Below the pieces are notes generated by a model. That model was given only the letters and a program-made list of their open reading frames with translations, had not been told where the DNA came from and ran no database searches. Positions 24,443 to 31,883 of a DNA stretch of 64,000 bases are shown here, one piece after another (positions within the stretch are counted from its first letter, which is position 1; each line of letters begins with the position of its first letter). Both the position numbers and the translations under genes were made by a program. Origin of the DNA: DATAEE01 sp963725145. Its GTDB lineage: Bacteria; Acidobacteriota; Vicinamibacteria; Vicinamibacterales; 2-12-FULL-66-21. Where the stretch lies: contig CAVRXL010000012.1 in assembly GCA_963725145.1 (NCBI GenBank), positions 992,001 through 1,056,000 of the forward strand, in the 5' to 3' direction.

Positions 24443-24457
24443 GCAAACCGGATGCCT
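24443..24457 (-). promoter_or_regulatory. Sigma-54 (-24/-12) promoter of the cupredoxin operon
   Basis: The minus strand reads AGGCATCCGGTTTGC. The GG of the -24 element and the GC of the -12 element are exactly 10 bases apart, and the surrounding bases fit the sigma-54 consensus TGGCAY-N5-TTGC. A start about 12 bases downstream would give a roughly 27-base leader containing GGAG before the ATG at 24404. The gene immediately upstream encodes a sigma-54 activator with a GAFTGA motif, which makes the site much more credible. Confidence 0.7.
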
Positions 24458-24505
24458 GTCGGATGTCCTGGTAAGTGCTTGAAAAAACTGGAGAAACGTT
24501 CGGCA

Positions 24506-24543
24506 GGCTTTCGCCCGCTGAAAGCCGTTACACTCCGCGTAAC
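24506..24543. promoter_or_regulatory. Two adjacent palindromes, candidate activator (enhancer) sites
   Basis: GGCTTTC-N7-GAAAGCC (24506-24526) and GTTAC-N7-GTAAC (24527-24543) lie back to back, about 50-90 bases upstream of the sigma-54 promoter. This is the usual enhancer distance for NtrC-type activators. The first could instead be a terminator stem for the activator gene, but no T tract follows it closely. Confidence 0.5.
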
Positions 24544-24572
24544 CGTGGGATGAGCTGGATTCGCCTACAGCG

Positions 24573-25931
24573 TCATTCGATTCGGTGTTTGGCGAGGTAG
24601 TAGCTGAGCGCTCGCTGACTGATTCCCATCGCCTCCGCGGCGTCCTTCTTGACGCCCCCCGCGCTCTCGAGCGCGCGGCGGACCGTCTCACGCTCGGTCC
24701 AGTCGAGATTCTGGCGAAGGTTCATCCCCGGCAGACCGGGCGGAGGCACGCCGGTGGCGCCGAGCATGATGACCGCCTGGTTTCGGATCATCGGCGAGGT
24801 CGACAGCACGACGGCGCGCTCGATCGTGTTCTCGAGCTCCCTGACGTTGCCGGGCCAGTCGTACTCGTGAAGCGTCGCGAGCGCCTCGTCGTCGATGCCG
24901 TCGGCCCGTTTGCCGGCGCGCTGCGCGTGCTTCCGGATGAAATGCTCGACGAGGATGGGGATGTCTTCCTTCCGCTCGCGCAGGGGAGGAATGGCGATGG
25001 GGATGACGTTGAGCCGGTAGTAGAGGTCCTCCTGGAACTTGCCGTCGGCGACCATCTGCCGGATATCACGATTGGTCGCGGCGATGACGCGGACGTCCAC
25101 TTTCTGGCTCCGCTCGGCTCCGAGCGGCTCGAATTCGCGTTCCTGGAGGACGCGCAGCAGCTTCGCCTGAAGCGCCGGGCTCATCGTCCCGATCTCGTCG
25201 AGAAAGATCGAACCGCCGTCGGCGAGCGCAAATCTTCCCTTCTTGTTGGTCGCGGCGCCGGTGAACGCGCCCCGGAGATGGCCGAACAGCTCCGACTCGA
25301 GCAGCGTCTCGGGTATCGCCGCGCAGTTCACCTTGATGAGCGCCATCTCACGCTGCGCGCTCCTGTCGTGAATCGCGCGCGCGACCAGCTCCTTACCGGT
25401 TCCGGTCTCGCCCGTGATGAGCACGGTGCTCTTCGACTGAGCGACGAGCTCTGCCGTCCGGATCACCTCCTGGATCCGCCGGCTTCGCCCGACGATGCCG
25501 TAATGGCTGAACTCTTCGTCCCGCTCGCTCAGCAGGTAGCGGTGATGCGTGTGCAGGCGCTGGTGATCGAGCGCGCGCCGGACGAGCACGAGCAGCTCGT
25601 CGATCTCGAACGGCTTCTGCAGGTAGTCGAGCGCGCCGAGCTTCATCGCCTCGATTGCGCTCTCGACGGTCGCGTGCGCCGTCATCAGCAGGATTTGCGG
25701 CCGCTCGCCATCCGGGGCCGCGGCCAGCTCCCGGATCAGGTCGAGGCCGGTCAGCTCCGGCATCAGGTTGTCGACGATCAGCAGATCGAAGAGCCGGCGC
25801 GCGAGGAGCTTCTGCGCCTCCCGCGGGTTGGAGGTGGCGACGACTTCGTGGCCGTCCTCGCGGAGGGCGCCCGCGAGGGCGTTGAGGATCTTGGTTTCGT
25901 CGTCGACGACGAGGATCGTCCCGGTACTCAT
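24573..25931 (-). CDS. NtrC-family sigma-54-dependent response regulator
   Basis: A 452-residue activator with a receiver domain (residues 1-120, phospho-acceptor Asp54 in LLIVDNLMPEL), an AAA+ domain and a Fis-type DNA-binding domain. The AAA+ domain has Walker A GETGTGKE, the sigma-54 contact motif GAFTGA, and the segment GGSIFLDEIG. The DNA-binding domain ends AAEAMGISQRALSYYL. The ATG overlaps the kinase stop in an ATGA junction. The likely target is the downstream cupredoxin operon, which carries a sigma-54 promoter. Confidence 0.96.
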   Translation of the reverse strand: MSTGTILVVDDETKILNALAGALREDGHEVVATSNPREAQKLLARRLFDLLIVDNLMPELTGLDLIRELAAAPDGERPQILLMTAHATVESAIEAMKLGALDYLQKPFEIDELLVLVRRALDHQRLHTHHRYLLSERDEEFSHYGIVGRSRRIQEVIRTAELVAQSKSTVLITGETGTGKELVARAIHDRSAQREMALIKVNCAAIPETLLESELFGHLRGAFTGAATNKKGRFALADGGSIFLDEIGTMSPALQAKLLRVLQEREFEPLGAERSQKVDVRVIAATNRDIRQMVADGKFQEDLYYRLNVIPIAIPPLRERKEDIPILVEHFIRKHAQRAGKRADGIDDEALATLHEYDWPGNVRELENTIERAVVLSTSPMIRNQAVIMLGATGVPPPGLPGMNLRQNLDWTERETVRRALESAGGVKKDAAEAMGISQRALSYYLAKHRIE

Positions 25932-27709
25932 GCCTGCGCGGGTTGCAGAACGGCGGTTGCGGGCAGCTCGAGGGCGATTTCGGTCCCCACGGCGCTTCGA
26001 CTGGTGACGGCGATCGTCCCTCCAAGTCCTTCGACGACGTTGCGGGCGATCGCGAGGCCGAGCCCCGAGCCCGTCCGCTTCGTCGTGAAGTAGGGCTCGA
26101 AGATCCGCGGCAGGTCCTCGGATTTGATGCCCGCGCCGCGGTCCCGGATGCGGATGCCGATCCGCCCGTTCGGCATCGTCAGCGTCCGCAGCTCGATGGC
26201 GGCGTGCTTGGCCGCTTCTACGCTTTCCATCGCATGGCGCGCGTTGGTCAGGATGTTGATGAGCACGAGCCGAAGGCGCTCGGCGTCGGTGACGATGGGC
26301 ATGACCGACGGATCCAGTACGAGCGTCACGGCCGTGGGGTCTTCCTTGGCGGCGGCGCGTGCGGCGTCGCGGCACAACGCGTTGATGTCGGCCGGAGCGA
26401 GGTCGAACTTGATCGGCTTGGCGAAGTCGAGCACATCAGAGACGATGCGGTTCAGCCGGCCGGTCTCCTCGTCGATGTCGGACACCGCCCGTCGGAGCTC
26501 GGACGCCGGCACCTCGTCTCGACGCAGCGTCCGCAGGCTGGCCTTGATGATCATCAGCGGGTTGCGGATCTCGTGCGCGACGACGGTCGAGAGGCGGCCG
26601 AGGGCGGACAGCCGCTCGCGCTGAGACGCCTCGTGCTGGAACTTCGCGATGGACTCGGTCATCGAGTTGAACGTCGACGCGAGCAGCTGCGCGTCCTCGT
26701 CGTCACCGAGCGGGCCGATGGCGGACCGGGGAAGCGAGATGCGCCGCGTGAGGTCTCCCGTCGCGGCGGTTTCGCGCATCGTGGCGGTGATGACGCCGAG
26801 CGGGCGCGTGACCGTCCGGGCGACGGCGTAGCTCAACAGCGTCGCGGCGAGGACCGCCGCGAGCGCGGTGACGCCGAGCGCCGTGTAGATCGTCCGGAGA
26901 AACCGCAGCCGCTCCGTCCGTGAGCGGAGGATGAGGGCGGTCGGGTTCCCCTCGACCTGGCGCTGGCCGGTCGCCAACGGACGCGCCAGCCAGGCGAACT
27001 CCTCGTGACCCAGCCGGACGGTCGGGTTGGCGGTCGACGACAGCCCCGCCAGGGACGTCCACTCGGAGCCGGGCAGCGTCGCCGCCTTCACGGCGCCGTC
27101 GATCGCGAACGCGACATCGCTGTTCGTCAGGGCCTTGAACCGTGTCGCGGCGGCCTCGTCCAGGCTGAAGCCGACGGTGAGCGTGCCGAAGACCTCACGC
27201 TGGCCCGTCGCGGGGCTCACAATCTCGACCGGGACCGTCACGACCTGCATGACCCCGCCCGGGAATCCCCAGAACCCGCGAACGGGTTGTCCCGTCAGCG
27301 CATCGCGGATCGCCGGGCGCGCCGCGATCGTATCCGGCGCGAGGCCGGCTCCGCCGGAGTGCGCCAGCACGCGGCCGCTGCGGTGCGTCAGAATCAGGAC
27401 GTCGGCGGCGATCGTCTCGCGATAGAACTTCGCCACGTCTGTCGCCGTCGGCGGATCGTTCAGCTCGACGATCGCCTTGAGGCGCGGGAGATCGGCAATC
27501 AGCCTCGCTTCGCGCACGAAGTGCTCGAAGAGCGTGGCGCGGTTCTCGTCGAGAAGGGTCGCGGCTTCTTCAAGGCCGCGCCGGAGTTCCTGCTCGGCCT
27601 GCCCGGTCACCGAGGCGGTGACGCTCCAGATCGCGACGCCGAGCGGCGCCACGGCCAGCAGCGCGCCGGCCACGAAGATCCGGTTGCTCAACGATCGCAG
27701 GAAGTTCAT
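25928..27709 (-). CDS. Membrane sensor histidine kinase
   Basis: A 593-residue kinase with membrane helices at about 11-31 and 272-296 and a periplasmic sensor region of about 235 residues between them. A HAMP segment (297-360), a HisKA domain with His379 in VVAHEIRNPL and an ATPase domain with NILTNARHA (N box), RDRGAGI (G1) and GSGLGLAI (G2) follow. The sensor region looks like a double-Cache (dCACHE/CHASE-type) domain. It overlaps both neighbours by four bases. The signal may be sensed with the barrel and cupredoxin proteins encoded just upstream. Confidence 0.94.
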   Translation of the reverse strand: MNFLRSLSNRIFVAGALLAVAPLGVAIWSVTASVTGQAEQELRRGLEEAATLLDENRATLFEHFVREARLIADLPRLKAIVELNDPPTATDVAKFYRETIAADVLILTHRSGRVLAHSGGAGLAPDTIAARPAIRDALTGQPVRGFWGFPGGVMQVVTVPVEIVSPATGQREVFGTLTVGFSLDEAAATRFKALTNSDVAFAIDGAVKAATLPGSEWTSLAGLSSTANPTVRLGHEEFAWLARPLATGQRQVEGNPTALILRSRTERLRFLRTIYTALGVTALAAVLAATLLSYAVARTVTRPLGVITATMRETAATGDLTRRISLPRSAIGPLGDDEDAQLLASTFNSMTESIAKFQHEASQRERLSALGRLSTVVAHEIRNPLMIIKASLRTLRRDEVPASELRRAVSDIDEETGRLNRIVSDVLDFAKPIKFDLAPADINALCRDAARAAAKEDPTAVTLVLDPSVMPIVTDAERLRLVLINILTNARHAMESVEAAKHAAIELRTLTMPNGRIGIRIRDRGAGIKSEDLPRIFEPYFTTKRTGSGLGLAIARNVVEGLGGTIAVTSRSAVGTEIALELPATAVLQPAQA

Positions 27710-28362
27710 CTGCCCAGGGCGAAGTTGATCTCCACGTCTGTGCCCGCGGGGACGGTGACGCGCCGGGAATCGCGGACGAGGCCCTCGTTCCAGACCGCGA
27801 CGGTGTAGTTGCCCGAGGGCACGTCCGGAATGCGGTACCTGCCGTCGACATCGGTCGTGGCGAAGTACGGATGGCCGAACACGAGGATGAACGCGTTCAT
27901 GTGCGAGTGAATGTCGCAAAAGACGCGGACGATCCCCGGTCGGTCGAAGCGAACCGCCTTCGATTTCCCGGTCGCGTAGCGGCCGAGATCGAAGGTCTTC
28001 GGCTTCGAGAGCGAAAACACGTTGTGGTACGTTCGGTCGTTGTTGGGGAACTCGACCGTCGTGCCGGCCATGATGGCGAGGACGTGCGGGACGAACGTCT
28101 CGGCACGCTGATCCATGGTCGCCCGGCCGTGCTCGAGCCGGTCGTCGAACGCGCCGCGCGGCGCGGATTCGAGATACACGACCGTCAGCCGGCGATCGAC
28201 GCTGCCGCGCGCCGGCGCGACGCCCAGGTCCGTCACGCCGGGACGCCGCTCTACTGGCGCCGCGGTCTGGATCATCTCGACGCGTCCGCGGATCGCACCG
28301 CCGCTCTGCGGGGCGGCGGCCACGACAGCGACCAGGAGCAGGATCGGAAGGGCGGTGCGCAT
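27706..28362 (-). CDS. Secreted cupredoxin-domain protein with carboxypeptidase-regulatory-like end
   Basis: A 218-residue exported protein. The signal peptide ends VVAAAP. Residues about 55-160 form a cupredoxin with ligands His113 (TYHNVFSL), Cys149 and His152 (FCDIHSHM) and Met155, as in plastocyanins. Residues about 160-218 form a small beta-sandwich (FATTDVDGRYRIPDVPSGNY) like the carboxypeptidase regulatory domain; this two-part layout occurs in methylamine-utilisation-type proteins. It overlaps the barrel gene by one base and the kinase gene by four, so the complex is probably made in fixed proportion. Confidence 0.88.
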   Translation of the reverse strand: MRTALPILLLVAVVAAAPQSGGAIRGRVEMIQTAAPVERRPGVTDLGVAPARGSVDRRLTVVYLESAPRGAFDDRLEHGRATMDQRAETFVPHVLAIMAGTTVEFPNNDRTYHNVFSLSKPKTFDLGRYATGKSKAVRFDRPGIVRVFCDIHSHMNAFILVFGHPYFATTDVDGRYRIPDVPSGNYTVAVWNEGLVRDSRRVTVPAGTDVEINFALGR

Positions 28363-29606
28363 CACAGCCAGAACAAGAGCTGACCCGAAACGAACGACTT
28401 GCTGCGGAGCCGGCCGCCGTCGCGCCAGTTGTGCTGCCAGGTCACACGGCCAACGAGGTTGCGGCGGAAGTACCAGCCGCCCCCCGCCTCGACCCGTTGG
28501 ACCGGCGCGTCCCATGACATTGGCTGTCCGCCGAACAGCGTTCCGGTGACTTTCGAGAACCCGAGCCAGTCGGCGCGCGCCGCGAGGTACAGACGCGGAT
28601 GGACTCGGTACCGCCCCTCGATGAGGCCGGCGTTCGCCTGGAGCGGCCGTTCGATCGACGGCGGCGCGACCGCCGGCACGTCCCATTCCGTCCAGACGAA
28701 CTCCGCCCGGACGATGCCGTAGCCGCGCGAGTACTCGATGTCGGCGCCGAGCGCGCGTTGCGCGAACGATCGATCCGCGTCCGCCCCCGCTGCCGCGACC
28801 GCGTCGTCGTCCACGAACTCGCCGCGGGCCGCCGACCCGCCCACGACCAGGCCGACGAGCGGCTTCCATGTCACTCGGCCCTGGAACTGCGCGCCGTCGT
28901 TTTCGACCCGCGGATTCGAGAGCGTGCCAGACGTGACCGCGCCCGCGACTTCGATGGCGCCTGCCGCGGCTCGGACCTCGACGCCGGTATCCCACCGGAA
29001 CGCCGTGACGAGCGGGACGCCAGGCGCGAAGGCCGGAGACCCAATCGGGTAGTCCGTCTGCCAGCCACGAGCCCGCATCCGCAGCAGGTCGTCGGACGTC
29101 GCGGGCAGGGCATCCGAGCGGAGCGCCGTCAAATATTGATACGCAAGCGGGTACCCGATGAGTGGGTTGTCGTTGGTGTACGCGCGTCGGCCGAACGCGC
29201 CGAACACCGGTGGAATCCGCCCCGCCTGGATGTCGATCGCGCGTTCGCGCCACGGCCGCAGGCGCAGGTAGAGCGCATACGGCTCGATGCTGCTCATGTT
29301 TTCGGCGCGCAGCTCGCCGACGAGCGCGAGCGGCGACGCGATCCGCCACTCGCCGTTGACCGCCAGGCGCAGCGTGCGAAGCGCGTTGTGCTCGTAGTCC
29401 GTGTAGTTGAACCACCCGACCTCGTCGCGCTCGCCGAAGGTGACCGCGATGTCGGTTCCGAGGACAACGCGGCCGCCGCCAAACGAAAGGGGAGCGGACG
29501 GCAGCTCCTGGCCCCAGAGAGGGACGGCCAGGAGCCCGACCATGCCGCACACGAGCGTACAGAAGCGCAGCGGCCGGCCGGCGCGAGCTGGAGGACCGGG
29601 AACCAT
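28362..29606 (-). CDS. Outer-membrane beta-barrel (porin-like) protein
   Basis: A 414-residue protein with a signal peptide (ends LAVPLWGQ) and about 16 amphipathic strands. AYTNDNPLIGYPLAYQY, VEVRAAAGAIEVAGAV, RAEFVWTEWDVP and a C-terminal aromatic end (SGQLLFWL) are typical of acidobacterial porin-like barrels. It is the first gene of the operon and has a TATAAT box about 13 bases upstream of its ATG. It is likely the outer-membrane partner of the cupredoxin-domain protein. Confidence 0.85.
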   Translation of the reverse strand: MVPGPPARAGRPLRFCTLVCGMVGLLAVPLWGQELPSAPLSFGGGRVVLGTDIAVTFGERDEVGWFNYTDYEHNALRTLRLAVNGEWRIASPLALVGELRAENMSSIEPYALYLRLRPWRERAIDIQAGRIPPVFGAFGRRAYTNDNPLIGYPLAYQYLTALRSDALPATSDDLLRMRARGWQTDYPIGSPAFAPGVPLVTAFRWDTGVEVRAAAGAIEVAGAVTSGTLSNPRVENDGAQFQGRVTWKPLVGLVVGGSAARGEFVDDDAVAAAGADADRSFAQRALGADIEYSRGYGIVRAEFVWTEWDVPAVAPPSIERPLQANAGLIEGRYRVHPRLYLAARADWLGFSKVTGTLFGGQPMSWDAPVQRVEAGGGWYFRRNLVGRVTWQHNWRDGGRLRSKSFVSGQLLFWL

Positions 29607-29619
29607 GTGTGTTCAGTTG

Positions 29620-29625
29620 ATTATA
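29620..29625 (-). promoter_or_regulatory. -10 hexamer for the barrel/cupredoxin/kinase/activator operon
   Basis: The minus strand reads TATAAT 14 bases before the ATG at 29606, so transcription would begin only a few bases before the start codon. The operon for the kinase and activator is therefore probably sigma-70 driven while its target operon is sigma-54 driven. Confidence 0.5.
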
Positions 29626-29645
29626 AAGTCCGACCGCTCAAAGCC

Positions 29646-29675
29646 TTGATAACTGTGCACCCCCGGGCGTATAAA
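29646..29675 (+). promoter_or_regulatory. Promoter of the IclR-family regulator gene
   Basis: TTGATA (29646-29651) and TATAAA (29670-29675) are 18 bases apart. A GGAAAGG ribosome-binding-like sequence at 29691-29697 precedes the GTG start. This is the cleanest sigma-70-type promoter visible in the window. Confidence 0.6.
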
Positions 29676-29708
29676 GGGTGAAGCGGAACTGGAAAGGCCT
29701 TCCACATC

Positions 29709-30425
29709 GTGGAACGTAAACGATCCCTCGACAAGGCGCTTGATGTCTGCGAGGCGCTCAGCGCCGCTCAACGTGGGTTGAGCGTCACCGACCTCGTGCG
29801 GGCGCTCCGCATGCCGGCCGCGACCGTGCACCGGATCCTTGCCTTGCTCAAGCGCCGAGGCTACGTGCGGCAGGACGACGAGACCGCGCGGTACAGCCTG
29901 ACGCTGAAAATGCTCGACCTGAGCTTCAAGCTGCTCGGCCGGTCCGAGCTTCGGCTGCACGCCTATCCGGTGCTCCGCGAGTATGTGCTTCGGACCGGGA
30001 ACCGCAGCTTTCTCGCGGTTCCGTCCGCCGGTGAAGTGACGTATGTCTGGAGCGCCGGACCGGACGAAGTCGCGATGTACACGGCCTACGGCAAGGAAAT
30101 GCCGAGCCATTGCTCGGTGTACTTCGACCCGGAGGCCAAGCGTCGTCTCAGCTGCCTGCGGCTCGTGCAACCGAAGGATGCGACGGCTCCCGAGGCGATC
30201 ATCCGCCGGCTGGGACCGCCCGGCGCCGTGCCCGGACTGCAGTGCACGTGCGCGCCGGTCCTCGATTACACGGGTCGCGAAGTCGCGCGGGCGGGCATCT
30301 TCCTTCACGCCGCCGACGACGCGGCGTTCGCGCGTGTGCACCCGCCGGCCGCATGGGAGCTGGCGCGCCTGATTTCTTTGCGACTGGGACATCTGCCCGC
30401 CGCGAGCGTCGCGGTCGGGGCGTAG
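29709..30425 (+). CDS. IclR-family transcriptional regulator
   Basis: A 238-residue regulator. The N-terminal winged helix-turn-helix is RSLDKALDVCEALSAAQRGL followed by AATVHRILALLKRRGYV. The C-terminal effector domain contains YVWSAGPDEVAMY, GKEMPSHCS with the usual His/Cys region and GLQCTCAPVLDYTG. IclR proteins control catabolic operons by binding small carbon compounds. It is transcribed toward the ferredoxin and NuoB/NuoI genes and ends in a palindrome whose GTAG provides the stop codon. The effector cannot be predicted. Confidence 0.93.
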   Translation: MERKRSLDKALDVCEALSAAQRGLSVTDLVRALRMPAATVHRILALLKRRGYVRQDDETARYSLTLKMLDLSFKLLGRSELRLHAYPVLREYVLRTGNRSFLAVPSAGEVTYVWSAGPDEVAMYTAYGKEMPSHCSVYFDPEAKRRLSCLRLVQPKDATAPEAIIRRLGPPGAVPGLQCTCAPVLDYTGREVARAGIFLHAADDAAFARVHPPAAWELARLISLRLGHLPAASVAVGA

Positions 30426-30480
30426 GAGGGCGGACCTCTTAGGTCCGCCGACAAGGAGGGCGGACCTCTCGGGTCCGCCA
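30422..30480. repeat. Two REP-like palindromes after iclR
   Basis: GGCGGACCTCTTAGGTCCGCC and GGCGGACC-TCTC-GGTCCGCC-like second copy, each preceded by AGG. The first begins with GTAG, giving the TAG stop of the IclR gene at 30423-30425. The second ends a few bases before the ferredoxin ATG. Confidence 0.75.
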
Positions 30481-30485
30481 AGACG

Positions 30486-30746
<261 letters not shown>

Positions 30747-30749
30747 GGG

Positions 30750-30817
30750 CATTGCTGAATGTGGAATGCTGAATGTGGAATGATCGATCAGCAGTCAGCA
30801 ATCAGCACTCAGCATTG
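30750..30817. repeat. Inverted short-word array (GCTGAATG / CAGCA)
   Basis: Two direct copies of TGCTGAATGTGGAA lead into four CAGCA-type words in the opposite sense (GTCAGCAATCAGCACTCAGC), around a GATCGATC palindrome. The whole can form a long hairpin between the ferredoxin and nuoB genes. It is the best example of this class in the window. Confidence 0.85.
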
Positions 30818-30827
30818 AAGGATATTC

Positions 30828-31364
30828 ATGGGGCTCATTGACCATCGCTTCGAGGACAACTTCATCACGACGAACGTTGACAAGGTGCTCAACTGGGCGC
30901 GGACGTCGTCGCTCTGGCCGATGGGCTTCGGCCTCGCGTGCTGCGCGATCGAGATGATGGCGGCGTCGGCGTCGCGCTTCGACATCGCGCGGTTCGGGGC
31001 GGAGGTGTTCCGGGCGTCCCCCCGGCAGGCGGATCTGCTCATCGTGGCCGGGACCGTGACGAAGAAGATGGCGCCGGTCTTGAGGCGGCTCTACGACCAG
31101 ATGCCGGAACCGAAGTGGGTCATCTCGATGGGCAGTTGCTCGAACGCCGGCGGGCCCTTCCCGACCTACTCGGTGCTGCAGGGCGTGGACAAGATCGTGC
31201 CCGTCGACGTCTATGTCTCGGGCTGCCCGCCGCGGCCCGAGGCGCTCCTGTACGGCCTGATGCGGTTGCAGGACAAGATCAAGCGCGAAGGGACGGTCCT
31301 TCGCAAAGAGCGCCTCATCCGAGTGGGCGAGACGGAGCCGAGGTTAATCGAAGAGTCCGCGTAG
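30828..31364 (+). CDS. nuoB: NADH-quinone oxidoreductase subunit B-like protein
   Basis: A 178-residue protein with the NuoB fold. The four Cys ligands of the terminal N2 4Fe-4S cluster are present: GLACCAIEMM (two Cys), GSCSNAGGPF and SGCPPRPEAL. Length and order fit NuoB, the quinone-proximal hydrophilic subunit of Complex I. No other Complex I subunit except NuoI is nearby, so it may be a spare copy, a separate NuoB/I-containing complex or part of a scattered nuo set. Stop codon TAG is followed by GCCCGG, resembling a truncated REP element. Confidence 0.92.
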   Translation: MGLIDHRFEDNFITTNVDKVLNWARTSSLWPMGFGLACCAIEMMAASASRFDIARFGAEVFRASPRQADLLIVAGTVTKKMAPVLRRLYDQMPEPKWVISMGSCSNAGGPFPTYSVLQGVDKIVPVDVYVSGCPPRPEALLYGLMRLQDKIKREGTVLRKERLIRVGETEPRLIEESA

Positions 31365-31383
31365 GCCCGGTGCAGAGGAAAAA

Positions 31384-31854
31384 ATGCAAACTCTCAAAAG
31401 GCTCCTGCGGACCTTCTTCCTCGTCGACCTCATCAAGGGGCTGCTGGTCACGCTGAAGTACACCCCGCAGCCGGCCTTCACCTTTCAGTATCCGGCCGAG
31501 CGGCGGCCGGTTGCGCCTCGCTTCCGCGGCGTCCTGCGCCTCCAGGTCGAGCCGGAGACCGGCGCGCAGACGTGCATCGTGTGCGACCAGTGTGCGAAGG
31601 CCTGCCCGGACGACCTCATCGCGCTCGGCGGCCACCGCGAGCCCGGACAGAAAATCAAAATCCTGGATTACTTCGACTTCAACCTGTCGCGCTGCAGCTT
31701 CTGCGGTCTCTGTTCCGAAGTCTGTCCGACGAAGCCGGTCAAGGCGCTCATCATGAGCGAGGATTACGAACTTGGCAGCTACAGCCGGGAGACGCAGATT
31801 CTCCGCGTGGACGAAATGTACGACGGCGTGCCTATCGAGCAATACACGCGGTAA
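31384..31854 (+). CDS. nuoI: NADH-quinone oxidoreductase subunit I-like protein
   Basis: A 156-residue protein with an N-terminal amphipathic or membrane-touching helix and two 4Fe-4S motifs, CIVCDQCAKACPDD and CSFCGLCSEVCPTK, as in NuoI. RFRGVLRLQVEPET and DYFDFNLSRC are conserved family segments. NuoI normally passes electrons from NuoG to NuoB. It follows nuoB by 19 bases and is the only other Complex I-like gene here. Coupling to the upstream ferredoxin suggests a ferredoxin-linked role. Confidence 0.93.
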   Translation: MQTLKRLLRTFFLVDLIKGLLVTLKYTPQPAFTFQYPAERRPVAPRFRGVLRLQVEPETGAQTCIVCDQCAKACPDDLIALGGHREPGQKIKILDYFDFNLSRCSFCGLCSEVCPTKPVKALIMSEDYELGSYSRETQILRVDEMYDGVPIEQYTR

Positions 31855-31868
31855 CTCTCCCGACGTGC

Positions 31869-31874
31869 TATAGT
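31869..31874 (+). promoter_or_regulatory. -10-like TATAGT before the TPR/aspartic-protease gene
   Basis: TATAGT lies 9 bases upstream of the ATG at 31884 with no Shine-Dalgarno between, so a leaderless or near-leaderless transcript is likely. One of several genes in the window with this layout. Confidence 0.4.
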
Positions 31875-31883
31875 CCAGTTACC

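Noticed and set aside
24471..24490. TGGTAAGTGCTTGAA on the plus strand as a second sigma-54 promoter.
   Set aside because: The spacing between the GG and the expected GC is wrong and the -12 GC is absent; no gene lies downstream on that strand.
24573..24606. A strong terminator directly after the NtrC-type gene.
   Set aside because: The palindromes at 24506-24543 are not followed by a T tract; they fit enhancer sites better.
30750..30817. Word arrays considered as CRISPR repeats or tandem phage sites.
   Set aside because: No constant repeat length, no unique spacers, and no cas genes; copies are degenerate and inverted within the array.
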